A stretch of DNA of 64,000 nucleotides from Thalassia testudinum (Eukaryota; Streptophyta; Magnoliopsida; Alismatales; Hydrocharitaceae). Shown here in pieces: positions 22,369-35,683 of the stretch. The notes beneath the pieces were generated by a model. That model did not search any database, had not been told where the DNA came from, and saw only the letters and a program-made list of their open reading frames with translations. The position numbers and the translations under genes were made by a program. How positions within the stretch are numbered: the stretch's first letter is position 1; the number at the start of each line of letters is the position of its first letter. The DNA lies in NCBI GenBank assembly GCA_037157565.1, contig JAZHRO010000046.1, positions 12,870,501-12,934,500 of the forward strand, read 5' to 3'.

Positions 22369-23692
22369 CTGAAACTTCTACTAGTGTTGAGGTTTTGTAT
22401 TCAATTTCATAGAAGTCAAGGGCATCCTCAACCATTCCATCTCTCATGGATCTCTGTGATTCAGGTTTTTTGAAAGGCAGTCCTAAGTAATTTGGCTGCA
22501 TATTTGGATCAGGTGGTGGAATCAAGATGTCAAATCAGAATTTAGAATCAAGATGTAGAATCAAGTTGTGAAGCGATTAAATCTGAGTAAAGAGTTCCAC
22601 TGAAAATTTTTGTGTGTGCTCTAAAGAAAAGAGATGAGGGACTGGAGGTGTTTTGACCCAATCAAGGCACCCAAAGATGTTTGGATGACTATGAAGGTTC
22701 GGGGCGGATGATACCCCTGGATCAGAAGGTCGTCCTCCTGAGAATTACCTGGGCAGTCAGAGAGGGAGAGTCCCGCAAAGACCCCTACACGATAGAGCAT
22801 CCCCACGGGTTACAGGGTTTCCCCTACCTGACCTCTCTTGTCACTGAAATTCCAGGTAAACCAGAATGGGGACCTTGTCCTTTTAAGTCTACCACTTTTA
22901 AGATCAAAGGTGCTTATGGTTTTCACTTGAACTTTAGATGTTTTGATTTTGTGACCTAATTTGGAGGTTGGTTGACCCAAGGGGTCAACTTCACCCGACT
23001 TGCCCTAAAGATGGCAGAATGATTCTAGGTCAAGACCTAGAAATCACCCTGATTTGACTCCCAGGTTATTAGGTCCAAGATTTTAAGATTCAAGTGGTTT
23101 TAAAGCTCGATTTTAGGGTTTGTCTTGCTTAGATCTCTTCAATCAAGGGCTTAGGTAGTACACTGATGCGGGAGGGTTTGTTTCTTTTCTATGCAAGCAT
23201 GTGTGACTAGCACTTCAAAAACCCTACTGTTGAAACCCTAATTTGGTTCTATTTCCAATCCTCTTTTCTTTTCACAAAAGTTCTCTTTGGACTTAAAACA
23301 AGAAGTGTGTTGTTCACAGAGATTAAGCGTGATTTCTACTAGGCACAAGAACTTGTAGGATAGGATCTCTAAAAATCGCTTCAACTTCAATAGGTTTTGA
23401 AAAATTTCGCAAAATAGGAAACTAGCCTTTTAAGTGATAATTACTATAAAGAGAAGGCAAGTAATTCCTATTTTGATTTCATCCTTTTGTCTTTCAAGGA
23501 TTAGGAGATGGATTTAGGGAAGAAGAGAGATTACCTGCCTTGGAGTGGTTGACTTGCGTGGGAGATCTTCTCGTGAAATGCCTTGCAAGATCACAACAAA
23601 ACAAATAAGGCAAGTTAGTGTTCAAATATAATCAAAAATAATGTAGAGACTAGTGATAAATTGCGTGTTGCTCCCTAGCAACGACGCTAAAA
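22369..23692 (-). mobile_element. Internal 5' region of non-autonomous element B
   Basis: Aligns in reverse with 10353-11545 of element A: primer-proximal leader, the GC-richer conserved block (22690-22870), and the first codons of the unknown-function frame at the left edge. Everything downstream, including the rest of the frame and the 3' LTR, is missing, so B is 3'-truncated. The only coding trace is a short stretch equivalent to RDRMIEDALKFYE in A. Confidence 0.7.
23672..23689 (-). promoter_or_regulatory. Primer binding site of element B (tRNA-Asp type, degenerate)
   Basis: Read on the minus strand, TAGCGTCGTTGCTAGGGA matches the complement of the plant tRNA-Asp(GUC) 3' end (TGGCGCCGTTGCCGGGGA) with transition-type changes. 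It lies 3 bases from the LTR end. Confidence 0.65.
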
Positions 23693-26600
23693 TGTTTAAC
23701 AGCACTTGATCAGGGTTTAAATGAGTCGCGTTGTAGTATAGTCGATCAACCATTATAAACAAATAAGAAGCTTTTATTACTCGAATGTTGAGTCCGAGGT
23801 CGAACACAGGGAGCAAATGGAATTTATTCACTAATCTCAATCAATGTAATTTGAACACTTAAATCTACTCCAAATCTAATTCAGAATAAAATGCAGGAGT
23901 TTATGAATTATAAAATGTAGCAATAAAATAGAGAGATTGAGAAGAATAAGGCAAAAAATCCGATTCTCTTTCTCTTCTTTAGCTTCTCCTTTCTTCTTTC
24001 TTTTCTTCTTCTTTTCTCTTCCTTAGTTTAGCTTTGGCTCTTTCTTCTTTTCTTTGACTTTCCTTCTTCTTTGGTTCTCCTCTTTCTTCTTTCTCTGACG
24101 GCTCTTTCTTTCTTTGACTTTCTCTTCCTTTAGCTTCCTTCTCTTCTTTGCTTAGCTTTTCCTCTTTCTTCTTTCTTGTCTTAGCCTTGCCTTCTCTTCC
24201 TTTCTTCTTCTTGGATTCTCTTCTTCTTCCTTCTTTTCTTTCCTTCAGCTTTGCCTTGCTTCTTTTCTTTAGCCGCACCCTTCTCTGCTATAGTGCTTCT
24301 TCTTCCTTGGCTTCTCCTTTCTCTTTCCTTCTTCAGCCACACCTTCTCCTTCCTTCTTCTGCCTTAACTTCTCCGCGGCTACAGTGCCTTTGCTTTTCCT
24401 CCTTAGTTTCTCTGTGCTTTGATTGCACCGGAAAAATACGCTTGCAATTGTGCCATCTTGTGCTATTTCCTAGCATTACTAATGCATAATTAGGTCTCCA
24501 TGGTTGCATTGTAAAAATACATGCATGCATGCATTTAATTGATATATATATATACGTATACATATATATATATATGTATATATATATACTTATATTTATA
24601 CATATAATAGTACCTATACACTTATGTATTAGTATACATACATACATATATATATATATACACTTATATATATACATACATATATATATATACATATATA
24701 CATGTACTACTATACATATACATATATATATATATATACACACATATATATACATATATATACCTATTTATAACCATATCTACATATAGATATATTTACA
24801 TATATACATATATATTATTTACCATACGCTGTATCGTGGGAATATCAGTTGCTGATATTCCCCGATACACGCGTACAAAAAGCGTGGTTACATACATCTT
24901 CCACCATCCATCCCATACTCCACGTGGCACTTAGTCCTGTTGGTTGCGTCTTTCTAGACGACGACCAACTCGACACCGTGCTACACACCATCTCCACCTC
25001 CACCCCCACCCCTTTATACATATATAATATATACCTATATATATATATACTATATTTACTTTATTTCCATTTCGCTTTCCTGATAGAAAAAAAGATAAAA
25101 AAATATATAAAAGAGAAAAGATAATCTTCGACTTACAGGTACTCCGTCTTGCGAATAGCAAGACCCGTTTTGGAACCCTATTTTGGCTCAAATCCAAGAA
25201 CCCAATTTTGAGGGTGTGCCTCAAGGACAAAGATTACCTAAAAAAATTCTAAATAAGAAAAACATCAAAAACACAATAAACGAAAGGAAGAGACTCGTTG
25301 TAGGAAAGGCGTAGAAACTCGACTTGTAACCCCACTTCCCTGAGTTAGACCCTGTGCCTAAAAGTGATAAGATAAAATCAAGTAGGCCAGGTTAGAAATT
25401 TTGTAAAGAGATGGTTAGGTCCGATTTAGATTAACCACTATACACATTTCAACGATAAAATCACCATATTAACAACCTATCCAGGCTGGACATCATGCTT
25501 CAGCCCTTTACTTTTCTTCTTCGTCCTTGCCTTAGCTTCCTCAGCTTCTTCCTCTTCCTGCACACACGAGAGTGCAAAACCTATCCCTACCCTCCCTGCG
25601 TACACTCTCTCTCTATTTCTCTCTTGGGTTTGCTCTCCCAGAGACAGCTAGGTAATCGGGTCGGGTTACGCATACCCGGGTCCAGGCGCACCGGCGTGGG
25701 TGGTGCGCGAGGAGTGCTGGGTAAATGGGTCGGTCAGCCAGGTATGCGAAGGCGTGGGTCGCAGACGAGGCGGGTGACGTGAGCGAGGGGACCTCACCCC
25801 ATGTTTTGAGGAGACTAGATGAAAACACAAATTCAATATAAACAACTCACTGTGTGCTAAACTTTCCGAGGTGGGACTAAAAGTCCCACTCACTTCGCTC
25901 ACACCCTCAGGTGATTGCTTCGCCTAATTGCTGTAGCTGGATGCTCTCTCGAGGCTGCTCTTTGGCTGGATGTGTGCGTAAGACCAACCCGCGTCACCTG
26001 GGACTCTTCAACCTGGAGCACAACTGTCTAGAGCGAGGATACAAGCTCCTTCAAGCTAGCGTTAATGGCGGCGGAGGTCAGACCTGGGTTTCAAACAATA
26101 CGGCCTTTCGGCCCCACTAAACCACATGGGGAGCATCGCCGTGGCACGGTGAAGGTGTCTAGGTGGGTGGTTGGCCGCAGGGCAACCTAGGCGTATGTAC
26201 CTAGGTCGCTCTGTGGCTGTGAAGGTGGGTTTGGTCGAAGGGCACTTGGGGAGGTGTTGGCGGTCGTGAAAGGGTGAAAGATGATCAGTGAGTGATGGAG
26301 GAGGTTATGAGGGGTCTGGCGAGGTTGATGGAGGTGTGGAGGTGACGGAGACACCTCTCCAGTGGTTTGCCGGAGGTGGAGAAGATGGAGGTGGTCTACG
26401 GCATCGAGGGGTTGAAAGTGAAAATAAGGAAGGGGGAAATGAAGAGAGGAAAAATGGGAAGAGTTCTAACCTAAATTAATGGACGAGGGGGGATAAGAGA
26501 GCGGTTGGTTGTACCTTTCGTCGTCGAAGAAGAAGCTTCCAGAGGAGGGAGAACAGCGACGATGAAGGGGCTGGAGGCACGCGCGCAGGTATGGCGCAAC

Positions 26601-26881
26601 GTGGAGGAAGGAGGGGAAGGCATCTCTGCCACTGGTATTGTGGCAGAGCAACGAGAAGGAGGAGGAGGAATCGCCGGAGCCTGCTGGACACTTGGCCAGA
26701 GGAGAAGGGAAGAATTTGGAGGTGGTTCTCCGGCCAAGCCAAGTTGAATAGGAGTGGCTGGATCAGGGGGTCTCTTTATAGGTGCTGGCAGAGGCTCTTG
26801 TGCTTGGAAGACAAGCTTCCAAGCACAAGAGTCCTCGCCGGAGAAGGATTCAATGAGATACCCAAATCTCTCGAGCTTTCG
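23693..26881 (-). mobile_element. 5' LTR of element B, inner part
   Basis: Inner end TGTTTAAC at 23693 beside the primer site. It carries the U5 motif (GAGTCCGAGGTCGAACACAG, 23790-23809 on the plus strand), the pyrimidine-rich tract (23960-24430), GC-rich blocks matching 16600-16850 of A (25590-25800), and TATAAA (26775-26780, minus). It is interrupted at 26881 by element T and resumes at 56018. A stretch of about 1.05 kb (24430-25490) has no counterpart in A. The Lys/Glu-rich frame 23979-24278 is the complement of the pyrimidine tract. Confidence 0.8.
24536..24810. repeat. TA/TATACA microsatellite-like stretch
   Basis: About 270 bases of alternating TATA, ATAC and CATATA words. It lies in the part of the B LTR that A lacks. 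Confidence 0.9.
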
Positions 26882-29638
26882 TGTTACGACCCAATTCCCG
26901 CATCCCTACAGGACACGAGACCGGACTGACTCGACTGATCCCAAGACCCAGTCGCCCAACGAGAAAGCAACCTAAAAGCAGGAAAGTAAACCACATTCAC
27001 TATGCTAAGCAACTAACAGTAAAAAGGTACAACAGTAAAGAAGCAAAAACTGCTACAATACATATCACCACCACAACATTAGAAAATAACAAGGTACGGG
27101 AATGTAAAGGTACAAGAGTCTAAAACTCACTACTACAAAAGGAGTACAACAAAAGAACTACAGCTACTGGGCTCTACTGGGCCCAACACCCTCTGCAGCC
27201 GTAGGCTCTGGATGCTCAACACCGGGACCTGAAAAGGGTTATGAGTACACAACGTCAACGAACACTGAGTAGAGTGGCAACCAACTAACAAAGCAGTAAA
27301 AGTGGACAAGCAGCTGTTGTTTTTCAATTACTTTCTTTAACTAATTATTCTTTTTCACCACTTGGTTTATTTATCAGGTTTCTTTCTTGATCTCGAATGT
27401 TCCTCGTGGGAACGATCTTGATTGCAGTCTTTTCCGAGGAGTAGAAGGCACACGTGGTGCTCTCCTGGCCGGGAGAGTCCCCCGTGGTGATCCTACACCC
27501 AATCAACCACCCCAAGGTCACGGATAGACGCAACGGTGACTATGACACGCACGATAAGTGCACGGGTAGCTACCCCGCACTAGCACGCGATCAGTCATTT
27601 CCGTTAGAGGGTGCGCCCAAAGTACAGCACGGAACCAGTATAGGGACAGGGGTCTAGCCCCTAAGAACCAAACAGGGGTCTCGCCCCTCCACAGTCCGCG
27701 CACCCTCGCCTGACTATCCTGGTTTGCTCAGTGGACCTAACAAGTCGTTGTAGGGCGGCTAGCTGAACCCCGGGCCCCATGGGGTGGCTATCTCTCTCCC
27801 TACACTAGTAGCTCTCCCCAGTACCGTGTACGTGAGGGCCAAGAAGTCGGTACAGAGTGGCCAATCCTAACCCCGGGTCCCAACCCAAGGGTGGCTAGCT
27901 TCGCTCTGCACTAAACAAGGGGACAGTCGCTCTCCTTGGTACTCCGTACTCAAGGGCCAGCTCACTTCTCCACTCACATTTCCAGATCCATTCCATTTAT
28001 TTTCATGAGCTCTACTCCTAATTCCCCGTAGGGTTCATGCTCATATTCCTCATGCCATGCCATACCAGGTTTCATCATTTCTATTTCCATTCTCAGGTTA
28101 TACATAAGCAGCTTGTATTGCTATCGTTCACATTTCCATACACAAATAGCTCGTATTTCCATCATTCACATTACCATTCTCAATTTAAATACATGCAGCT
28201 CGTATTATGTCATTTAACATATTCAACAGGAATTTTACATGCAACAGTTAGCTATCATGAGTACTTCATATTTCACAGGCAGCTGTTATTTATTTACAGG
28301 CAATTGTTATCATTCTATCTACTCATTCAAGACTGCAATTCAATCATCCAATACAGACATTTCAAGTGTTTCTCGTCCTAAGATTCATGCCACATCCTAG
28401 GTTCTAATCATTCACTCCACACATGCATTTAGGTTATAATTAAATTAGGGGGAAGCCACTCTACTAGTAAACCCAGGAGTATTGGAAGCTTGAACGGCAG
28501 GCTCACATGCCTTAGCAAGCCCCGAACCCACAACGGAATGAAGTCCTATGACAAGGAACAATCACAAGGAAACTATCAAAATAGTATGGAAAGCCTTCTA
28601 ACAAGTAGAGAAACTCACAAGAAACACATCAGTATCTTATTTGCATAAAATGGAACTCAAACGAACCCTAAAAGGGTCAAAAATAGGGTTTTTGTCTCAA
28701 ATTAGATGTCTGAAACAACTTCCAGACGTCTTAAAAGTGTCCAGTAACATACCTAAGTCTCTGCGCCAATCCTCAGACATCCAGGAACTCTTCTGGACCA
28801 TCTGGACCCAGCTCCAGACGTCCAACCACCTCTCCGGATGTCTGGAAATGCTTCCCGTCGTCTGGTACGTCGCCCAAATGTCTGAAATGCGTGGGAGGGC
28901 GTGTCCCGTGCCTTCCCAAAATGAATCATGCATGAAACCATGCAATCTTCTCAAAAGGGAATGCAACAGGGTATCAGGGGAGCGGCCTACATGGCTGTAT
29001 CCACAAAGAGGACGTACCTTCGCGAGACCCTCTCCTCAGACGTCTGGAACCACCTCCAGATGTTCGCACCGTCGTCTAGAGGTCACTCCAGATGTCTGAT
29101 TTTGGGAAAAACCCAGAACAAGAACCTGCTTCCGCTGCCCTCGCGCCGCACGTAGCCGCGCCGTGCCCCCTTGCTTGCAACTCCGGCTGCAGCAGTGTCG
29201 GGGAGGACCTCCCCGACACACTCCTTCTCGCACACACGCCACTCCGACCGTGCGCTCACTGGTGAGCTCCCACATGACCTCGCGTGCTCACTCTCCTCCT
29301 CCTCTCCTCACGCCGTTCCTCCTCGATGCCGCCCATGCGCTCTCTCGCTCGCGCTGCCTCTCTCTCGCTTGAGTGGAGAAGAAGAGGGGAAGGGGCTGGT
29401 GTAAGGAGAACGTGAGAGGGGAAGGGGGGGTTTTATAAGATCAGTGGGTTAGGGTTTTGCTGGAGGTAGGGAGAGAGAGAAGAAGGGGAGGAAAAATGAG
29501 AGTACTATCTGCGTGAGCCTGCGAGTAGATGCGAGCTCGTACTCAAAATTTTCAATTTCCAGATATCTAGGAAGGTGTCCAGATGTCTGACCCACAGTCC
29601 AGACATCTTAAAAGGCTCAAACAGCACGGGTCTTAACA
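26882..29638 (-). mobile_element. 3' LTR of element T
   Basis: About 2.76 kb. It aligns with 52955-56012 apart from an insertion in the latter. TTATAAAA on the minus strand at 29431-29437 is a likely TATA box. GACGTC/GATGTC words are abundant at 28700-29100 and 29560-29612. Low-complexity CT stretches produce the spurious frames seen here. Confidence 0.85.
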
Positions 29639-29722
29639 TCATAGCAAACTTAAAGGAAGTTTCTTCCCCGAAACTTGAGCTAGCTAGGGTGCGGAAAAGA
29701 ACAATATACGCATAACAAACTT

Positions 29723-30453
29723 AACGAGGATCGAAGCGGATCCGAAAAGACGTACCCTCAAAAAGCTCTGGGTACCGCTCTCGCATCGCCGCCTCAAGCT
29801 CCCAGGTAGCCTCCTTGTACCTCTGGCTCCTCCACAAGACCTTCACCAGGGGTACCTGCTTTCATCTCAAACTCTGGACGGCTCTGTCTAGTATCTGCAC
29901 TGGTCGCTAGGGGTAGTTCAGGTCGTCACCCACCTCGACACTCTCGTGGCTCAGAACGTGACTGGGATCAGCGAGGTACTTCTTGATGTTGGACACATGG
30001 AACACGTCGTGTACACCAGAAAGCTGGGGAGGAAGGGCAAGCCTATAAGCAATGAGTCCTACCCGCTCCAGGACCTCAAAGGGCCCCACAAACCTCGATG
30101 CGAGCTTCCCTTTCACCCCAAAACACTGCAGGCCCTTCATGGGCGAAATGCGTAGAAGGACGTGATCCCCAACCTCGAACTGCACCTCTCTGCGCTTTCG
30201 ATCGGCATAACTCTTTTGTCTGCTCCTGACAGTGCAAAGTCATCTGTGAATCTACTCAACCACCTCCTGACTCTGCCGAATCAGCCTGAGGCCAACCTCC
30301 CACTTGGTCCCCACCTCAACCCAACTCAAGGGTGCAGTACACCTCTGTCCGTACAGAGCCTCGTAGGGTGCCATGCCGATGCTCGAGTGATAACTGTTAT
30401 TATATGCAAACTCTGCCAGGGGCAAGTGCACCTCCCAAGAGGCCCTCTAGTCT
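29723..30453 (-). pseudogene. T pol 3' end (integrase C-terminus and chromodomain-like tail)
   Basis: Minus-strand frames carry HLPLAEFAYNNSYHSSIGM (about 30370-30425), EVGDHVLLRISPMKGLQCFG (30120-30180), the GPFEVLERVG block, and DVFHVSNIKKYL. The end is a chromodomain-like tail with YKEATWE (about 29810-29830), a signature of Tekay/Del chromovirus integrases that in the family binds heterochromatin. The stop is near 29720. The left part is separated from its upstream half at 41431 by insertion of H. The reading frame continues across that gap. Confidence 0.82.
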
Positions 30454-30458
30454 AGCAC
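30454..30458. repeat. Target site duplication AGCAC, left copy
   Basis: Matches AGCAC at 41426-41430 on the other side of element H. Confidence 0.9.
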
Positions 30459-31864
30459 TGACGTGCCTTCGTGCGTGTGTGTTAAGAGGTGTCGTTATAG
30501 TTGCACTTGATACGTCGGTTTTAAAAGAAATAAACGGAGGTGAGTCCGAGTGTCGATCTCAGGGAGGCGTGGAAATTGGATTTTGTTTACCACTTGTTGT
30601 CACGAAAAAGGCGGAGTTTTGCTTGCGAAAGAGACGGTTTTGAAAAGCGAGAGATAGAGAGAGAGTTTAGGGTTAGAAAGCTATTGGTTTTGATCATGCA
30701 CTTTAAACAGAAAGTAAAATGGCAACTAAATGGAAAATAATCTCATTAAACATGCATTCATAGTTCATGGTTTACAATATTAAACACATGCTTCAACAAA
30801 AGTAAATGAAAGCTTAAAAGAGAGAGAGAGAGGTAGAGAGAGTGGAGAGCGACGAGGCAGCCACGGCGGTGGAGGAGGCTCCGTCGGCGGCTCGTCGTCT
30901 CCGGCGATTACAAGAGTGCCTAATACTAGCTAGGAGAGGAGTGGAGTAGTTGCAAGTGGGAGAGGATGCCTTGAATGGTGGTAGAAGGGGGTTTAAATAG
31001 AGTTAAGGGCTTCCTAAAAGAAGAATGTGCTTTAGCGACATCCAGAACGTCGCTAAAACTGCTTCTAGATACGTCGGTGAAGGCCTTCTGCCGTCGGTCA
31101 GCCGCCCGCCCCTCTCTCTCTTCAGGCGCGATCTGTGGATGTCGAACGAGAGCCGTCCGATTGAAGATCGGACGGCTGAGATCCTCCCGCGCCTGCGCTA
31201 GGATCGCGCTTCGGGCGCGCGTGCGCGCGCGCGTTTCCGCCCGGCGTGCGCGCGCGCATGGGAGGTACGGTGCTGTCGTCGCGCCGCGTGGCGCAATCCT
31301 AGCCGCTCGCTTCTGATCGCGCGGCTCAATTTTGCCGCGCCCTTCGCTCGCAATTGATTTCCGCTCCGCGCGATTCGAACGCGCGTCGCCGCGACGCGGG
31401 CGTGCGCGCTAACCGTTGTGCCACGCCCGCGCTTTGTCGCGGCGACCGCAGGCGAGCGCGCGGATCTCGGCCGTTCAATCAAAGATCAACGGCCGAGATG
31501 CGTCCTTGGCTGGCTTGGGGGCGTGCGAGCGGCGGGGGCGGGGCGACGTGGCGCGTTCTAGGCCGTTGATCTCCAGATCAACGGTCAGGATTTCTTGGGC
31601 CCATTGTGGGAGCTCCGGATGTCGGATTTGGCCGATCTTGAGTCCGTTAGACTCCGTTCGTCGTCCTGAATCCATCCGTGCGGTCCGATTGCTCATCTGA
31701 GGCCTGCTTTGACAAATGATTTACACAAATGGCCATTAATACAGTTTATAAGCAATCTTGGTACTTGATGCATGCAATGCTCCTATTCTACTTTATGTTG
31801 TGCCTTTTATTCTAAAGATGGGCCATATTCAACCTAATTACTACCCCCTTACGTGGTGTTATCA
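30459..31864 (-). mobile_element. 3' LTR of element H
   Basis: TGATAACACC (from 31864, minus strand) to GCACGTCA. TATTTAAA-type box near 30991-31000, GC-rich core (31100-31600), and GATC-centred inverted repeats around 31152-31180, 31467-31499 and 31561-31584. Confidence 0.93.
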
Positions 31865-33223
31865 TACCCCCATGCTTACTCCTTGATAGTCCCTAGCAAG
31901 GTTTATTCTAGCCTTTATTTCTTTGGAGAATTCAAGAAGTAATTGCTTCGGCACTTCGTTACTCGTCAATAAGAGGAAATATACGAAGATCTTAATCTAC
32001 AAAGACTAACCAGCGCCCGGGTGTCTTCCAAAATACAAATCGCCCGAATCCTTGCTTTGTATATATAACTATACATATGTATACGTATATGTCTATATAT
32101 GTCTTTTTAGAATTTTCGGAATTCAGTGTGGGTTGGTAACTTTTTACGGCTACCCAACCCACCCAAAACTCGATCAAAACCCTAAGTGCTAAGCATCTTG
32201 GTGTGAATGTTGTGATAGACTCACTTAACGGTAATTGAGACAGACTTCGAGTTCCTACGCCTCTAGGTGTCCGGAAAAGAAAATAATTTTTTTTTTTTTT
32301 TTTGCCTGAAAGTGTATTTGTTCGACTGGTAGCTTTCTCCCTACGTTCATTTTACTTGGGGTCAACACAAGGATTTTCCAGTGTATATCTCCCCGGCTTG
32401 TACTACTTCCCCACTTCGTCCTTAGGTGTTTTGGTCTTTTTTGTGCAATTATTGAGCTGGGCTCTAGACAACCGACCAATGGGCTGTTACCCACGATCAC
32501 TTGCCAGCCATACTTGTGCGATGAAGTGTGGTTTATTTTCTTTTCTTCTTTTTTTTTTTCCGTAGGTGGCTTCCCTAATCTCAAATGTACCCAGAGGCAA
32601 CGAAAAAGAAATGGCCTGTGGCTGGGTTCTGGACAACCTGCCAATGGGCTGTTACCCACGACAACTTGCCAGCCATACCACCGTAGAGAGTTCATTAGCT
32701 ACCCAATTTCTGTCAAAATCTCCGAGAAGTGAGTCTGTGCAAAAATGTGTGTAGATGCTTAGACTCAAAGTTTTCCTGAGTTAGAGGGTGAGTTGATAAG
32801 TCGTATACTTATTACCTTATTTATTAGGTGGATTAGAATAGCTTAAAGTTGCAAGGATTCGCCGCTAAATCCATATTTTAATGGACACCAGGGCTAATTA
32901 AGCTTGAAGGCCTGAAAAGTCTAAGTGTTTAAGTTCTTTTTGTATTATTTCCCACTATTGACAAGTTTCTAATGCCTAAGTTTTTCTTCCTAAATTCTTT
33001 TTTTTTTTTTTAATCAATTAATTTATTCATTCAGACTAATTAATTAAGCTCAGGATTATGCAGTTTACCATCCCCCCCATGCTTAAGTTGGCAGATGCAT
33101 GGATGCAAAAGGGTTCAAAAAGATAGTACCTGAGTGACGTAAACTACCAGATCAGTCTGAATCCGCTGGGTTGCCTCCCAGGAAGCGCTGAGTTTAACGC
33201 CTCCAGCTGGGCGGTGCTTGGTG
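31865..33223 (-). other. 3' noncoding region and polypurine tract of element H
   Basis: From pol towards the LTR (minus strand): GGAGGCGTTAAA and TGGGAGGCAACCC (33169-33217), a G-rich run at 33073-33080 where the CAATGAGGACATTG palindrome found in G has been deleted, two GGCTGGCAAGT units (32500-32510 and 32665-32675), the GGGGAGATATACACTGG motif (about 32380-32396), and CATGGGGGTA at 31865-31874 next to the LTR. A T run of 18 lies at 32288-32303. No gene. Confidence 0.75.
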
Positions 33224-35680
33224 TCAGCCCTCAACAAGGGTGACACTTTCCTTGGGGGGTACCTGGGCCAGGAAATGCTTCAATCTTTGACCATTGACTG
33301 TAAAGGTGTGCCCGGTATTAAGATCGGCGATTTCGACTGCCCCATTGGAATAAGGCTTGACCACCCGAAATGGTCCTGTCCATTTGGACCTAAGTTTCCC
33401 TGGAAAGAGTTTCAGGCGTGCATCAAATAGCCAGACTTGTTGGTTTGGCTCAAAGGTTTTCCTATGAATGAGTCGGTCGTGGACGGCTTTCATTTTCTCC
33501 TTATATAGCCGACTATTGTCAAAGGCGTCCCGACGAATTTCTTCAAGCTCAGATAATTGAAGAGTCCTTTGCGCACCAGCTAACTGGGGATCCATGTTAC
33601 ATTGCTTAACAGCCCAGTAAGCTCGGTGTTCCAATTCGACAGGGAGATGGCAAGCTTTGCCAAAGACCAAGCGGTAAGGTGACATGCCTATCGGGGTCTT
33701 AAAAGCGGTCCTGTATGCCCACAAGGCATCATCAAGTCGTGTGGACCAGTCTTTCCTGTCAGGTCTCACAGTCTTCTGTAAAATGTTCTTGATTTGTCTG
33801 TTTGAGACCTCAGTCTGCCCATTTGTTTGTGGATGATATGGGGTGGCAATGCGGTGGTTTACCCCGTATTTTCTAAGTAGGGCACGGAACTGGGAATGGA
33901 TAAAATGGCTTCCACCATCACTGATCATGGCCTTGGGTATTCCAAACCGGGAAAAGATGTTCTTCTTTACAAAGTCCATGACCATCTTGTGATCGCATCG
34001 TCGGGTGGCGACGGCTTCAATCCATTTGGAAACATAGTCTACCGAGACCAGGATATACTCGAAGCCGTTGGATGGTGGAAAGGGGCCCATAAAATCGATA
34101 CCCCAAACGTCGAAAATTTCGACAATCAAAATGGGCTGAAGGGGCATCATATCTTTTTTGGTCATTGTCCCTAGTGTTTGGCATCGTGAGCAAGTCTTGG
34201 CAAAGATGTGTGCATCCTTGAATAGGGACGGCCAATAAAATCCAGACTGTAAAACTTTTGCAGCTGTTTTCTTGCCAGAGAAATGGCCGCCACATGCTTG
34301 GTCATGACAAAAGGAAAGCACACTCTGAACTTCGTCTTCGGGGAGGTACCTCCTGATGATCTGATCAGCACAGAGGCGAAACAGCATGGGATCATCCCAG
34401 AAATAGTGCTTGGCCTCAGCCAAGAACCTGTCCCGTTGCTGTCTGGACCAGCTGTGCGGGGTTTGTCCTATAACCAGGTAGTTGACATAGTCAGCATACC
34501 ATGGCATTTTCTTGTCCTGCACGGCTAGGATGTGTTCATCAGGGAAGGTATCAGATAGAGGTAGGGAGGGTCCAATGTGGTCTGGATGAAGTCTTGACAG
34601 GTGGTCAGCCACCACATTTTTCGATCCGGCCTTCTCTTGGATTTCCAGGTCAAATTCCTGCAAAAGCAGGATCCATCTGATGAGCCTGGGTTTTGCGTCC
34701 TTTTTGGCCAACAGGTGCCGGATGGCTGAATGGTCGGTGTAGATAGTCACGTGGGATCCCAGCAAGTATGATCGGAATTTTTCCAGTCCAAAGACTACAG
34801 CAAGCAACTCTTTTTCTGTGACCGTATAATTACGTTGGGCCTCGTCCAACGTTTTGCTCGCGTAGTAGATCACCACGGGCTTCTTGTCTTGCCTTTGTCC
34901 CAGGACAGCGCCTATGGCAAAATCTGATGCGTCACACATAATCTCAAAATCCTGGGACCAGTCTGGGGGTTGAAGTACAGGTGCGGTGGAGACTAAGTCC
35001 CGGAGGGTATGATAAGCCTGGGTGCAATCAGGAGACATGTGGAAAGTGGCGTCGTTGGCTAGAAGGTCGGTCAAGGGTTTGGAAAGTTTGGAAAAGTCTT
35101 TGATGAACCTTCGGTAGAAGCCAACATGTCCTAGGAAAGAGCGAATCTGTCGGACCGAACTAGGTGGAGGAAGTTTGGAAATTAAATCAACCTTAGCTCG
35201 ATCTACCTCGATGCCCTTATGCGAAACGATGTGTCCGAGGACAATTCCTTCTTGAACCATAAAATGGCTCTTTTCCCAACTTAACACCAAGTTAACCTCG
35301 ATACATCGTTTCAGGATTTTCTCCAAGTTGCTCAAACAATGGTCGAATGAATTCCCGAATACAGAGAAATCATCCATAAAGACCTCCAAGTATTCACCCA
35401 CCATTTCTGAAAAAATGGCTAGCATGCAACGCTGGAAGGTCGCGGGTGCGTTGCATAACCCGAACGGCATTCGACGGAATACAAACGTGCCATACGGGCA
35501 AGTGAATGTGGTCTTTTCCTGATCTTCCGGAGCAATTGCGACTTGGTTATATCCTGAATATCCATCCAGGAAGCAAAAATACTTCTGCCCTGCCAATCTT
35601 TCAAGGATTTGGTCAATGAATGGCAAGGGGAAGTGGTCCTTCTTAGTGGCTTCGTTAAGCTTCCTATAATCAATACACAC
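33224..35680 (-). CDS. pol: Athila-type Pol: reverse transcriptase, RNase H, integrase
   Basis: 818 residues from the first codon downstream of a TGA, which is a GTG inside the reverse transcriptase and not a true start. Reverse transcriptase catalytic FMDD is at residues 101-104. RNase H begins with [13 protein letters not shown] (249-261). Integrase zinc ligands are H459, H466, C497 and C500, followed by the core acidic residues D529 (GIDFMG), D588 (SDGGSHF) and E624 (NGQTEV), then the [17 protein letters not shown] block. The whole frame is uninterrupted to the stop at 33224-33226. It is in the same frame as the upstream gag-protease, so both were one polyprotein. The C-terminus lacks a chromodomain, as expected for a non-chromovirus. 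Enzymes would copy the element RNA and insert the cDNA in the nucleus. Confidence 0.95.
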   Translation of the reverse strand: MCIDYRKLNEATKKDHFPLPFIDQILERLAGQKYFCFLDGYSGYNQVAIAPEDQEKTTFTCPYGTFVFRRMPFGLCNAPATFQRCMLAIFSEMVGEYLEVFMDDFSVFGNSFDHCLSNLEKILKRCIEVNLVLSWEKSHFMVQEGIVLGHIVSHKGIEVDRAKVDLISKLPPPSSVRQIRSFLGHVGFYRRFIKDFSKLSKPLTDLLANDATFHMSPDCTQAYHTLRDLVSTAPVLQPPDWSQDFEIMCDASDFAIGAVLGQRQDKKPVVIYYASKTLDEAQRNYTVTEKELLAVVFGLEKFRSYLLGSHVTIYTDHSAIRHLLAKKDAKPRLIRWILLLQEFDLEIQEKAGSKNVVADHLSRLHPDHIGPSLPLSDTFPDEHILAVQDKKMPWYADYVNYLVIGQTPHSWSRQQRDRFLAEAKHYFWDDPMLFRLCADQIIRRYLPEDEVQSVLSFCHDQACGGHFSGKKTAAKVLQSGFYWPSLFKDAHIFAKTCSRCQTLGTMTKKDMMPLQPILIVEIFDVWGIDFMGPFPPSNGFEYILVSVDYVSKWIEAVATRRCDHKMVMDFVKKNIFSRFGIPKAMISDGGSHFIHSQFRALLRKYGVNHRIATPYHPQTNGQTEVSNRQIKNILQKTVRPDRKDWSTRLDDALWAYRTAFKTPIGMSPYRLVFGKACHLPVELEHRAYWAVKQCNMDPQLAGAQRTLQLSELEEIRRDAFDNSRLYKEKMKAVHDRLIHRKTFEPNQQVWLFDARLKLFPGKLRSKWTGPFRVVKPYSNGAVEIADLNTGHTFTVNGQRLKHFLAQVPPKESVTLVEG

Positions 35681-35683
35681 CCG

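Noticed and set aside
23979..24278. Lys/Glu-rich frame resembling a charged nuclear protein
   Set aside because: It is the sense strand of the purine tract in LTR B and matches the equivalent tract of A, which has different codons.
24529..24810. Ile/Tyr-rich frames on both strands
   Set aside because: They arise from the TA-type microsatellite.
28641..29404. Frames of 69-152 codons in both T LTRs
   Set aside because: They lie inside LTRs with short U3 and are not conserved in phase between the two copies (for example 28641-29099 against 54689-55138, with indels); no domain is recognisable.
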